A DNA stretch of 63,550 nt from a virus, in the IMG/VR virus record IMGVR_UViG_3300038856_000075, positions 1-63,550 of that record; one strand, given 5' to 3'. The notes below the pieces were generated by a model, which was not told the DNA's origin, did no database searches, and worked only from the letters and a program-made list of their open reading frames with translations. Positions 22,235 to 29,373 of the stretch are shown here, one piece after another (the stretch's first letter is position 1; the number at the start of each line of letters is the position of its first letter). The position numbers were made by a program, and so were the translations under genes.

Positions 22235-22634
22235 CATCATCAAGACACTTGAGGAAGCGACGGAGGGATCGCGGGAGTTGGATGCAGAGATAGAACTGTC
22301 GCGACGACGTTTCCTTGGGCTTCTTGGTGCCGGAGCTGTGGTGTGTTCCGTACCCGGATGGCTTGCAGGCCCAGGCGTAGGTGAACAGCCGATCAAGGCT
22401 CCCCACTACACCACCAGCCTGGATGCCGCGCTGACGTTGGTGCCGGAGGGATGGTCGGGTCGATTATGGTTTGGTCAGAAGCCACGAAAACGCCAGCCTG
22501 AATATGAATCGGATGCCGTCGTTTGGGCCAGCGACGATACTGTCAAGGCATCATTTTGGGGTCCGAACGGAAACGCCGCCACCCCCGCCCTCGCCGTCTG
22601 CATCGTGGCCCTCAAGGCGAGAGAGGCCCTATGA
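22227..22634 (+). CDS. Conserved phage protein with internal Tat-like segment (135 aa)
   Basis: Begins LEEATEGSRELDAEIEL and ends with the familiar PHYTTSLDAALTLVPEGW block and a C-terminal AALAVCIVALKAR-type helix. Between them lies SRRRFLGLLGAGAVVCSVPG, a twin-arginine motif plus hydrophobic stretch not usual for this family as I know it. Whether it is exported is unclear, as 25 residues precede the motif. Confidence 0.6.
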   Translation: MADIIKTLEEATEGSRELDAEIELSRRRFLGLLGAGAVVCSVPGWLAGPGVGEQPIKAPHYTTSLDAALTLVPEGWSGRLWFGQKPRKRQPEYESDAVVWASDDTVKASFWGPNGNAATPALAVCIVALKAREAL

Positions 22635-22723
22635 ACTGCCTCTGCTGTCCCCGCCGGTGGGGTTCGAACATGGACCCGCCGGACGCCCGACCGGCTACCG
22701 TGTGGCAGTGTATGAATATGTGA
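22631..22723 (+). CDS. Short cysteine-rich ORF (30 aa)
   Basis: Starts MNCLCCPRRWGSN in an ATGA overlap. The first 20 bases after the start recur at 24412-24431, at the beginning of the frameshifted zinc-ribbon gene, so this is probably a truncated copy of that family. Confidence 0.4.
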   Translation: MNCLCCPRRWGSNMDPPDARPATVWQCMNM

Positions 22724-22733
22724 TGGGGCTGTA

Positions 22734-23090
22734 ATGGTCAAACCAAGCCGCCAAAAACAGCCGGTCCCAGACCATGATGTTTTTGATTTATGCACTTATG
22801 CTGCTGAGGTGCTTATACGAGCCGGGTTTCAATGGCACGAAACATCAAGACAAACAGAATCGTGTTATTACAAATTTCCTGGCCGCGATGGCGTTCTTCG
22901 GGTTGGGACCCACAAGCGCAAAAAACCCGATAAAAACAAAGACAGAATCTACGGCAAAATTACCTTTGCACCTACGCCGGTTCTTTCACCGCCCGGAATG
23001 ATAAGAATGACCGAGCAAGCCATTGAAAGCAAAATAGCCTATGCCATCGGCACATATTTGATGAAAGCCCCCGTGAAGAACCATGGCTGA
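22734..23090 (+). CDS. Hypothetical protein, low GC (118 aa)
   Basis: A small protein with DHDVFDLCTYAAEVLIRAG and QTESCYYKFPGRDGVLRV, giving a compact alpha/beta pattern. The gene and its neighbour to 23315 are clearly less GC-rich than the surroundings, suggesting acquisition from another source. No family recognised. Confidence 0.6.
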   Translation: MVKPSRQKQPVPDHDVFDLCTYAAEVLIRAGFQWHETSRQTESCYYKFPGRDGVLRVGTHKRKKPDKNKDRIYGKITFAPTPVLSPPGMIRMTEQAIESKIAYAIGTYLMKAPVKNHG

Positions 23091-23117
23091 TCTTTATGAC
23101 TACGTGATGAGGTTGTG

Positions 23118-23315
23118 ATGAAAGAAATTTCAGACATCAAACAGTATTTTGAGAAACACCATGGAGAGATTCTATATCCATCAGACGTCGCTAAGGCATT
23201 GAACTTGCCATATGATTTGGTTGAGCGGTTGTTTAATGAATTAGAGCTGTCCGGCAAAATTAGAGAGGTCAGATTAACTGATTATGTATGCCCTGTTTCG
23301 CATCAAAGGCGATAG
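23118..23315 (+). CDS. Winged-helix-like protein, low GC (65 aa)
   Basis: KEISDIKQYFEKHHGEILYP then SDVAKALNLPYDLVERLFNE and LSGKIREV form a plausible winged helix (helix, turn, recognition helix, wing). Base composition is lower in GC than neighbours. ATG 23118 is preceded by a possible GTG at 23115. Likely DNA-binding regulator. Confidence 0.6.
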   Translation: MKEISDIKQYFEKHHGEILYPSDVAKALNLPYDLVERLFNELELSGKIREVRLTDYVCPVSHQRR

Positions 23316-23508
23316 TGTCCGGCAGATCAGCAAGGCCCACCCGCACAAGAGAACGGTGGTTGTGGAGGCTTTGGAACGTCGTCTGGCCAATGTCTGGGGG
23401 AACGACTTCCCCGACACCGGGTGTTTCCTGCCTACATTTAGTCTGGTTCAGGGCGTGGAAATACGCGAGGTCGAGGCTGAGCGGCAGGCCGTGGATATAG
23501 GAGGATGA
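23284..23508 (+). CDS. Hypothetical protein (74 aa)
   Basis: Starts MYALFRIKGDSVRQISKAHP inside the end of the previous gene (32-bp overlap). Alpha/beta pattern with WGNDFPDTGCFLPTFSLVQG. No recognised family. Ends two bases before the next ATG region, within a GGAGG ribosome-binding site. Confidence 0.55.
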   Translation: MYALFRIKGDSVRQISKAHPHKRTVVVEALERRLANVWGNDFPDTGCFLPTFSLVQGVEIREVEAERQAVDIGG

Positions 23509-23509
23509 G

Positions 23510-23767
23510 ATGACCGACAGGTTCGATGAGATGGCGGGGAAATGGTGCGGCGAGGAATTCCATAGATGGGTTGATGCTGATACCGACCGGCTGGATGCTA
23601 CCAGACTCGCCGCCCTCCTTCGCCGCGTCCACAACGAGGCGATTGAGCAAGCCGCATGCAGGGCTAGTTGCTTTGCTAATCTCAATCATCCGGTGTGGAT
23701 CAACATACGCGCCCTCAAAATCGAAGCCGCCAAGGACGCGGCACGGAAGGAGACGCGCGGTGGGTGA
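23510..23767 (+). CDS. Hypothetical protein (85 aa)
   Basis: Helical protein beginning MTDRFDEMAGKWCGEEFHRW. The 3' end (KDAARKETRGG) is a diverged copy of the J-domain protein's tail (RDAARKEMGGG), part of the shared boundary family. The last 8 bases overlap the next GTG start. Confidence 0.6.
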   Translation: MTDRFDEMAGKWCGEEFHRWVDADTDRLDATRLAALLRRVHNEAIEQAACRASCFANLNHPVWINIRALKIEAAKDAARKETRGG

Positions 23768-24410
23768 CACCCCGATCATCATGTCTGCGCCCATGGTCAA
23801 GGCGATCCTAGACGGCAGCAAGACACAAACGCGTCGGTTGGCTTGGCGCAAGGCGAAACATGGAAATATCGCGGAGGGCGACATGATCGCGATCAACGAT
23901 CCATCGCCCAACACCGCAACCCATTACAAACCTACCGTCTGGCAGAAGGCCCGCCCCGGCGACAAACTCTGGGTCCGCGAGGCATTTCTGGCGGTCGGCG
24001 GGCTGAACCCCGAGCGCGCGCGAATCGTGTACCGCGCCACCAACGACGGCCCCGACGCGTGGGTCTCCCCGTCGTGGAGCCCCTCGATCCACATGCCGCG
24101 TTGGGCGTCGCGCCTCACGCTCACGGTGACGGAGACGCGGTTGCAGCGGGTGCAGGACATCAGCGGTGTCGATGCCGAGGCCGAGGGTATTGAGATCGAT
24201 TTTCCGGGTGGCCACCATGGCGCCTATAAGCGCGCGCGGCAGGCGTTCCGTGAATTGTGGGATACGCTCAACGCCGACCGGGCACCATGGGACTCTAACC
24301 CCGAAGTCGTGGTCATCGGCTTTGAAACGACCCGGAAGAACATCGATGCCATGATGGCTGACCTCAACGCCGCCCGCGACGCGGCACGGAAGGAGATGGG
24401 CGGTGGCTAA
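23760..24410 (+). CDS. ASCH-like phage protein with J-protein tail (216 aa)
   Basis: GTG 23760. The sequence SAPMVKAILDGSKTQTRRL, PGDKLWVREAFLAVG and RWASRLTLTVTETRLQRVQD matches the widespread phage ASCH/PUA-like family, probably RNA- or nucleotide-binding. The last 21 residues (NI)DAMMADLNAARDAARKE... are not part of that family but equal the J-domain protein's C-terminus, carried by the 64-bp repeat. Confidence 0.75.
   Translation: MGDTPIIMSAPMVKAILDGSKTQTRRLAWRKAKHGNIAEGDMIAINDPSPNTATHYKPTVWQKARPGDKLWVREAFLAVGGLNPERARIVYRATNDGPDAWVSPSWSPSIHMPRWASRLTLTVTETRLQRVQDISGVDAEAEGIEIDFPGGHHGAYKRARQAFRELWDTLNADRAPWDSNPEVVVIGFETTRKNIDAMMADLNAARDAARKEMGGG
24345..24408. repeat. 64-bp gene-end repeat, copy 2
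   Basis: Second exact copy of 21991-22054. Here it replaces the end of the ASCH-like gene and brings the GTG-GCT start of the following zinc-ribbon gene. Confidence 0.95.
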
Positions 24411-24599
24411 TTGCCTCTGCTGTCCCCGCCGCTTGACCGGCCGGCAGGCCCGTTTCTGTTCTCCCGCATGCAGGGCCGCGTTCACACCGCAGCGCGCCGC
24501 TGGGCGCTCAAGGCCGTGGAGGCGGGGTTGGTATCGGTGGAGACGCTTATGGCTCTGAGCGAGCCGTGTACGGATGAAAGGACGGGTTCTGATGGCTGA
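24403..24599 (+). pseudogene. Frameshifted zinc-ribbon protein
   Basis: From GTG 24403 the frame reads ANCLCCPRRLTGRQARFCSP then ACRAAF, two cysteine pairs of a zinc ribbon, but it runs into a stop after the CAGCGCGCCGC stretch near 24490. A different frame then gives RRWALKAVEAGLVSVETLMA and a normal end at 24599. Removing two bases from the GCGC run would restore one 64-residue protein. It is a real frameshift or an assembly error in a GC dinucleotide run. Confidence 0.6.
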
Positions 24600-24771
24600 A
24601 TTGTTCTCCCCCACGCCGGATGACGTGATCGCCGAACTCGAGCGTGAAATCCGGATGCGCGAGCAGGTCTACGCGAAACAGGTCGCGGCGCGGCGGATGT
24701 CGCAAACGATGATGGACCGGCGAATCGAGTTGCTGCGCGAGGCGATCCGGCTGATAGACGCCCCCGAATGA
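24592..24771 (+). CDS. Hypothetical helical protein (59 aa)
   Basis: ATG 24592 overlaps the end of the frameshifted gene. Entirely helical and charged (DDVIAELEREIRMREQVYAK). No recognised family. The stop overlaps a final 37-codon ORF by ATGA. Confidence 0.55.
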   Translation: MAELFSPTPDDVIAELEREIRMREQVYAKQVAARRMSQTMMDRRIELLREAIRLIDAPE

Positions 24772-24881
24772 CCCTCCCCCTCGCCTGGCCGCGCTACATG
24801 CGCCCGCAGACCCTGGCGCAATTATACTTGCAAAAAAAGGGCGCCCCACCGAAACGGGGCGCCCTTGGGATAGGGCCATAA
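24768..24881 (+). CDS. Short terminal ORF (37 aa)
   Basis: ATGA-coupled to the previous gene. The first 24 residues, ending RYMRPQTLAQLYLQKKG, resemble the start of an AlpA/excisionase-type winged helix, which would then be cut short. The second half is encoded by the terminator hairpin itself. Probably the truncated end of the rightward operon. Confidence 0.3.
   Translation: MTLPLAWPRYMRPQTLAQLYLQKKGAPPKRGALGIGP
24832..24866 (-). terminator. Intrinsic terminator ending the leftward late operon
   Basis: An 11-bp perfect stem (AAGGGCGCCCC / GGGGCGCCCTT, 24837-24847 and 24856-24866) with an 8-base loop. On the minus strand it is followed by a T run (the complement of A 24832-24838). It lies 88 bp beyond the stop of the fibre gene and would end leftward transcription. 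In the rightward direction only TT follows, so it is weaker there. Confidence 0.85.
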
Positions 24882-24953
24882 CTATAGCGGCCGCCAGTCG
24901 AACGGCGCGCGGCCAATCGGCGCGATCAAAACCGATGGGCCATCATCCCATAA
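24882..24953. other. Convergent intergenic spacer
   Basis: 72 bp between the end of the rightward arm and the fibre stop codon. No ORF or clear site beyond the adjacent terminator. Confidence 0.6.
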
Positions 24954-27575
24954 TTAAATCTGATCCCAGGCGAAAGTTAAGGTCTCGGCAGCCAAAAGAC
25001 CCCTAGTGGCGCCCACTTCCACTTCCATCACCAGGACCAAGAAGTCGCCGATATATTCGCTCGGAGATCCCTGGGTATAGGGCCCGGGAAAGTGGAAATC
25101 CAGATCGATGGGCGAGGCCGCGGTCGTGCTGAAAAGATCCTGCATGGCTGATGTGGGAGAGCCAGTCGAAGGGTACTCAGGTGGGTCAAAGGCTTCATTC
25201 GGAACGGCCGGCGCCACATAGCCCGCCGAAGTGGCATACCAGATTTTCTCGGTTTCGGGTGATTGTCCTTGGAAACCCTGCCCATCCGAGTAGGCGCGCA
25301 GATTATCGATCTGCGTATAGGCCTGCCCATTGTCGCGAAGGCGAAGGTATTTCTGGTAGGAGTATTCCTGGCCGGACGTTGGCACGATGAGGGGGGCGCT
25401 GGTGTCCAGAGTCGCGTCGTCGGCATTTTTGAAGCGAACACTATCCGACGTCTTGTCGGTAGGTGTTCCTGGGGCGGGGCCGTTCAGTTCGATAATACTA
25501 ATGGTGCCACCGCCGCCGGCGCTCGTCTCCGGCGGCGTCAGCCCGGCCGTGGTGTCGATCTGCACCCAATCCACGGCCCCGTTCGGACCTGACACGCCCT
25601 GGATATTTATGACGAAATTCGTCGTCGTGCGGTACACGCCAACAGCGGTGGCCTCGGTCGTGTCCAGGACGGTCTCGGCGTCGAGCGACAGCGTGATGTC
25701 GCCCGTGAGCCCGTTCCAGGTCATTATGGCAGTGTGATATGCGCCATCGAACGGGTTGGCGGTGGGAACGGAGCCGTCATAATTCAGTCGGGACTGGCCC
25801 TGTAGCTCTAGGCTCGCTCGTAGCGCGCCCGTGCCCAGGACCGTCAGGCTCGGGCATTGCGCGCCGCCGTCGATTATGACCCCTCCCGCCGACGAGTCGT
25901 ATTTGAACCGGACCTGCATACGGAGCATCTGGAAGCCGGAAATCCAGGTGTCCGCGAACGAACCGAAGGCCACCCGTGGGTAGGACGCGCTTCCCGGCAC
26001 GAACGTCGCCGCACGGTTTGGCCCGCCCTCTACGTCCTCGTACGCTTCTGTGCCGGTGAACTCCCATACGGCCTGATCCGGTGGCTTGCCGACGATGCCC
26101 GCCGAGGGCACGGGGTTGAAGCTGCTCAGCACGTCATCGGCGAAATCCAGCCGGAAGATGTTGTAGTGATCCAGCCGGATGGATCGGGTCAGCCCATCAG
26201 CCGTGATGGTGTATTCCCCCGCTTCGGCATAAACGTGCGTCGGTTGGTCCTCGGTCGAGGTCTTTCCGTTCCCAAAGTCCCACGTCCCGACGCTCTGCAA
26301 CGCCTGTGTCGCGTAATTGCGCACTGCGAAGTCGCCTTGCAGCGCTGCGTGCTGACGGTGGTAGGCCGTGAAGTCAATGTAATTGGTCGGGGCCATGCTG
26401 GGTATTTGCGCGCCGCGCGTCTGCGTCTTGCCCGGCAACACGTCGTACTTGGTGATGTCGCGCACCAGTTCGGCCCCTATCGGGTCCACCAACCACCTGT
26501 CGAAGTAATCCGGCGTGGCCGGGAAAAGATTGTTGATGACGGTGTTGCCGGTGCCCTCGTCAAGCACGGAGGTAATCGGCCTGGCGACGATGTTCTCCTG
26601 CACCACGTTGGCATCCGCCCCGGTGCCCTCGCCCGAGAGCGTTATGCCGGGCCGCGCTTGATCGTTGGCGAACTCTTGATTACGGCGGAAATGGACCAGC
26701 GTGTTGTGGTCGATTACGCATTTGTCGCAATTGCCAATTGCAATCCCTTCCGCCGCATTAAGGTGAATGATGTTGTCGTGGATCAGCCACCCAACATGAC
26801 GACCGGAGGCGGGGTTCTCGAAAAATATGCAATTGTTGTCCGTCTGGCCGGCGGTTTCGGTCGTGGTGTTCAAGGACCAGAAATGGTTCTCGTAAATTTC
26901 ACAGTCTAGGCTGCCTCTGCCCACCGACGAGCCGGACCCGCTCTGATAGAAATCAGCATGAGCGCCCAACGGAGGAAAGCTGCCGTTGTTGAAGTTGCGC
27001 CGAACGATCAGCCTGATCTGCCCGGACTGCTGGAAGAAGCCGTCGCCCTCGCGGTCGAGGATTTCGTTGTCTTCGATGATACAGTCCGTGCAATCGTCAA
27101 TCGTGATGCCCGTCTGGACGTCCTGGATGATACACGAGGCGACGGAACAGCGGACGCACTCGCCCGCGTTGTAGCCAATGCGGACGCCGCTGATGGGCTT
27201 GTTGGGCGACGGTGTCCCGGCGGGCGTGCTCTTTATCAGGCACCGCTTGATGTGGGTGTCGATGCACTTGAACATCTCGACGCAGAACCCGACCCCCGTC
27301 GTGTTGCCGCCGTCAAGAATTTCGACGGTTCCTCCAGTGACGATGGACGCCCCATCGACGGTGAGGAAGGTCCACCCATCAATGCTGATCTTGGTGAACG
27401 TCGCCGTGACGCCGGTATCCGCCCGAATTACAACCTCGCTGCCGTAGGTCTGAGGGGTTGCAGGCGTCCAACTTCCGTAGCTGCCGTCCGTCGTAAGGGT
27501 AACGGTATCGCCACCCGACGACGCGGCCAGCGCGGTGTCGAGTTCGGTGGTATCGGCGGCGGTGCGATCAGTCAT
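24954..27575 (-). CDS. Tail fibre/spike with beta-helix, PKD and LamG-like domains
   Basis: 873 residues. Residues about 5-370 form a parallel beta-helix of repeated short strands (ITIDDCTDCIIEDNEILDR, CDKCVIDHNTLVHF), as in phage pectate-lyase-like spikes. A PKD domain follows (WDFGNGKTSTEDQPTHVYAE, about 435-470), then a concanavalin/LamG-like region (about 510-680). The last 185 residues, starting ISIIELNGPAPGTPTDKTSD, are about 80 percent identical to the stand-alone protein 52162-52722. It is the last large gene of the late operon and probably the receptor-binding or polysaccharide-degrading distal fibre. Confidence 0.85.
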   Translation of the reverse strand: MTDRTAADTTELDTALAASSGGDTVTLTTDGSYGSWTPATPQTYGSEVVIRADTGVTATFTKISIDGWTFLTVDGASIVTGGTVEILDGGNTTGVGFCVEMFKCIDTHIKRCLIKSTPAGTPSPNKPISGVRIGYNAGECVRCSVASCIIQDVQTGITIDDCTDCIIEDNEILDREGDGFFQQSGQIRLIVRRNFNNGSFPPLGAHADFYQSGSGSSVGRGSLDCEIYENHFWSLNTTTETAGQTDNNCIFFENPASGRHVGWLIHDNIIHLNAAEGIAIGNCDKCVIDHNTLVHFRRNQEFANDQARPGITLSGEGTGADANVVQENIVARPITSVLDEGTGNTVINNLFPATPDYFDRWLVDPIGAELVRDITKYDVLPGKTQTRGAQIPSMAPTNYIDFTAYHRQHAALQGDFAVRNYATQALQSVGTWDFGNGKTSTEDQPTHVYAEAGEYTITADGLTRSIRLDHYNIFRLDFADDVLSSFNPVPSAGIVGKPPDQAVWEFTGTEAYEDVEGGPNRAATFVPGSASYPRVAFGSFADTWISGFQMLRMQVRFKYDSSAGGVIIDGGAQCPSLTVLGTGALRASLELQGQSRLNYDGSVPTANPFDGAYHTAIMTWNGLTGDITLSLDAETVLDTTEATAVGVYRTTTNFVINIQGVSGPNGAVDWVQIDTTAGLTPPETSAGGGGTISIIELNGPAPGTPTDKTSDSVRFKNADDATLDTSAPLIVPTSGQEYSYQKYLRLRDNGQAYTQIDNLRAYSDGQGFQGQSPETEKIWYATSAGYVAPAVPNEAFDPPEYPSTGSPTSAMQDLFSTTAASPIDLDFHFPGPYTQGSPSEYIGDFLVLVMEVEVGATRGLLAAETLTFAWDQI

Positions 27576-27582
27576 TTACCCC

Positions 27583-27678
27583 TCACCGTCCCCCGCCATG
27601 GGCGAGCCATACGAGGGTGAAGAAGACGCTTGCGATAACGAAGGCCAGAACGATGCCGATGATCCAGACCCATGTCAT
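27583..27678 (-). CDS. Tiny membrane protein (31 aa)
   Basis: ATG 27678 follows a strong AGGAGGGGG site. The product MTWVWIIGIVLAFVIASVFF then TLVWLAHGGGR is one long hydrophobic span with a basic C-terminal end. Its location between lysis-region genes and the fibre makes a small holin-type or membrane accessory role possible. Confidence 0.6.
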   Translation of the reverse strand: MTWVWIIGIVLAFVIASVFFTLVWLAHGGGR

Positions 27679-27687
27679 GACCCCCTC

Positions 27688-27897
27688 CTAGCTCGCGCGG
27701 ATTTGTGCCATCAGCGCGTCGATCTCGGCGAGTTGCAGGGCCACTTCCTCGGGCGTCGGGTCGCGGCCGGCCTCGATCATGGCCTGCACCCTGGCGCGGG
27801 CGGCGTCATAGGACGCCTTACGGGATTGATCCTTGATGGCGGTCTCGGCGACGATATCGACGAGGCCGAGGATCAGGGGGAGATAAGAGACGGGCAT
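27688..27897 (-). CDS. Hypothetical small protein (69 aa)
   Basis: Hydrophobic start (MPVSYLPLILGLVDIVAE) followed by charged helices ending EIDALMAQIRAS. Resembles small proteins in phage lysis cassettes, possibly membrane-associated. Function unknown. Confidence 0.6.
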   Translation of the reverse strand: MPVSYLPLILGLVDIVAETAIKDQSRKASYDAARARVQAMIEAGRDPTPEEVALQLAEIDALMAQIRAS

Positions 27898-27907
27898 TGG
27901 GTTCTCC

Positions 27908-28237
27908 TTACTTGGCGGCGTTATAGGCGGCGTTCAGGGCGGCGCGGCTGAGCGAGAGGATCAGGTCGGCGTTGCCCCCTTCGCCGGTCGCGGTGCTGAT
28001 CGCGGTGGCGGCCTGCTTGAGATTCTCGGCGATGTCCGGGTGCTTGCAGCCGACTACGACGGTCGCGCTACAGGCTGGGCGTCGGAGATAGACCAGGATG
28101 TCACGGAGCGCGATCTTCGCCACTTCGCGGGCGTAGTACGACTGTTGCGCCGGGGTGGCGGTCGGTGGCAGGGGTTGCGGCGTCGAGCAGGCGACGACGA
28201 GAAATGCGACCACGAAGGCCGCTAGAATATTTCGCAT
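27908..28237 (-). CDS. Small lipoprotein (109 aa)
   Basis: A type II signal peptide with lipobox VVAC (C17) is followed by a proline-rich linker and a helical domain with two further cysteines (PACSATVVVGCKHP). Similar lipoproteins sit in the lysis/tail-fibre region of many proteobacterial phages. It could act as an outer-membrane spanin component or an entry-exclusion factor; neither is proven. Confidence 0.7.
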   Translation of the reverse strand: MRNILAAFVVAFLVVACSTPQPLPPTATPAQQSYYAREVAKIALRDILVYLRRPACSATVVVGCKHPDIAENLKQAATAISTATGEGGNADLILSLSRAALNAAYNAAK

Positions 28238-28238
28238 G

Positions 28239-28568
28239 TCAGGAGTCCTCTCTTTTCGGCCAATTCCACTGGCCGGGTTCGTCTCCCTGCCCGGCGCTGG
28301 TCACCCAAAGGCTGTCGCTGCCGTCGAGTAGAGCTTGGCCGTTGACGCCGTAGGTGCCGGGTCCGAATTCGTCCGGCCACACTTGGGTGATGATCATCGG
28401 GACCATCTCTCCCGTCGCGACCGGGTTGCCAACGTGCGCCTGGAAACCGGCGTGTGCGCTGTGCATTTGTTCGATTTGCTGGCGTGCATCCTCGCGCCGT
28501 TTTCCCGTCTTGAGGGCTTCGTCCTCAGTGAGTCGGTAGTGAACGATTCGTCCGATGGTGGGGGTCAT
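28239..28568 (-). CDS. Conserved phage protein (109 aa)
   Basis: Starts MTPTIGRIVHYRLTEDEAL and ends with VNGQALLDGSDSLWVTSAG and GQWNWPKRE. This beta-rich protein, with a conserved VGNPV...MI motif, is common near phage lysis genes. Function unknown. Confidence 0.7.
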   Translation of the reverse strand: MTPTIGRIVHYRLTEDEALKTGKRREDARQQIEQMHSAHAGFQAHVGNPVATGEMVPMIITQVWPDEFGPGTYGVNGQALLDGSDSLWVTSAGQGDEPGQWNWPKREDS

Positions 28569-28569
28569 G

Positions 28570-28749
28570 TCAGGTGTCCTTCTTGAAAATGGGCGAACTG
28601 GTGACGGCGCGCAGGATGACGATGGCGAGGCCGATAGCCGCCCCCGCTTCCGGCAGGTGGTCGGCGACGAACGCCTGCATGTCGGGGCCGCTCAACAGCG
28701 ACAGCGCTCCGATGGCGATGCCGAAGACGACGGTTTTCCAGCCTTTCAT
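28570..28749 (-). CDS. Internal-start membrane protein, holin-like (59 aa)
   Basis: In-frame internal ATG 28749 with an AAAGGAA ribosome-binding site 5-6 bases upstream. Two hydrophobic segments (VVFGIAIGALSLLSG and GAAIGLAIVILRAVTS). Comparable stand-alone proteins exist next to phage lysins. It may be translated separately as a holin-like partner of the peptidase encoded in the same frame. Confidence 0.5.
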   Translation of the reverse strand: MKGWKTVVFGIAIGALSLLSGPDMQAFVADHLPEAGAAIGLAIVILRAVTSSPIFKKDT

Positions 28750-29142
28750 GGTGATTTCCTTTCGATAGGTCCAGAGGCGCGGCCGGGGACAGCCGGGCGC
28801 GTCGGTGAGGTCGTCCAGGTGGATGAAGCGTTTCGCCAGCGCCCCTTTTTGGTTGAGGCCAATGCCGGTGAAGCCGCGTTGCGTGGCGAGCGTGACGAGC
28901 TGGTAGGCGCGGTCGCCGAATATTGCGATATCGACGGCCCGCCCGGTGGTGTGGGGGCCAGTCAGCCCCGTTGACGAGACCCACGCGTTATGGACGGGCG
29001 TCCGATAGGCCGAGGTCACCATCATGGGCCATCCGAAGGCGGTACGCAGGTCCTGGAGCCGGTCGAGGAAGGTTGGCTCCAGGCGGGCCACGCCGCCATC
29101 CGCTTCCTCGGGTCGGAAGTTCGGCCAGCGCCAGTCGGTCAC
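28570..29142 (-). CDS. M15-type peptidase (endolysin) fused to a small membrane protein
   Basis: 190 residues from GTG 29142. Residues 1-129 are an M15/YcbK-like peptidase with MVTSAYRTPVHN, zinc ligands H64 and D71 (GPHTTGRAVDI) and H108 (FIHLDD), ending RPRLWTY like free-standing enzymes. The frame continues without a stop into MKGWKTVVFGIAIGALSLLS and a second hydrophobic span, typical of separate small holin-like proteins. An AAAGGA site precedes this internal ATG (28749), so both a fused and a free membrane form may be made. It cleaves peptidoglycan stem peptides at lysis. Confidence 0.8.
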   Translation of the reverse strand: MTDWRWPNFRPEEADGGVARLEPTFLDRLQDLRTAFGWPMMVTSAYRTPVHNAWVSSTGLTGPHTTGRAVDIAIFGDRAYQLVTLATQRGFTGIGLNQKGALAKRFIHLDDLTDAPGCPRPRLWTYRKEITMKGWKTVVFGIAIGALSLLSGPDMQAFVADHLPEAGAAIGLAIVILRAVTSSPIFKKDT

Positions 29143-29146
29143 AGGC

Positions 29147-29371
29147 CTATTCTTCCGCCGGCGAGAAATCGAGGTAGTAGCTTTGCCCCACGATGAACGC
29201 GGCGGCTGCCTCGTTATTGATCGTCGACAATTTGACCGAACCCGCCGGTGTATACTTGTAGAACGACTCGTTTTCCGGGCTGCCGCCAGTGACCGGATAC
29301 ATCTCGATGGTGTATCCGCTAGTATTCTCCGTCTTCTCGACACACTCGAATTTCGCGCGAACTGTTTTCAT
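29147..29371 (-). CDS. Conserved small phage protein (74 aa)
   Basis: MKTVRAKFECVEKTENTSGY, then ENESFYKYTPAGSVKLSTIN and YYLDFSPAEE. This is a recurrent small protein of phages and prophages, all-beta and of unknown function. ATG 29371 has AAGGAG at 7-base spacing; the ATG at 29377 is too close to that site. Confidence 0.75.
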   Translation of the reverse strand: MKTVRAKFECVEKTENTSGYTIEMYPVTGGSPENESFYKYTPAGSVKLSTINNEAAAAFIVGQSYYLDFSPAEE

Positions 29372-29373
29372 CT

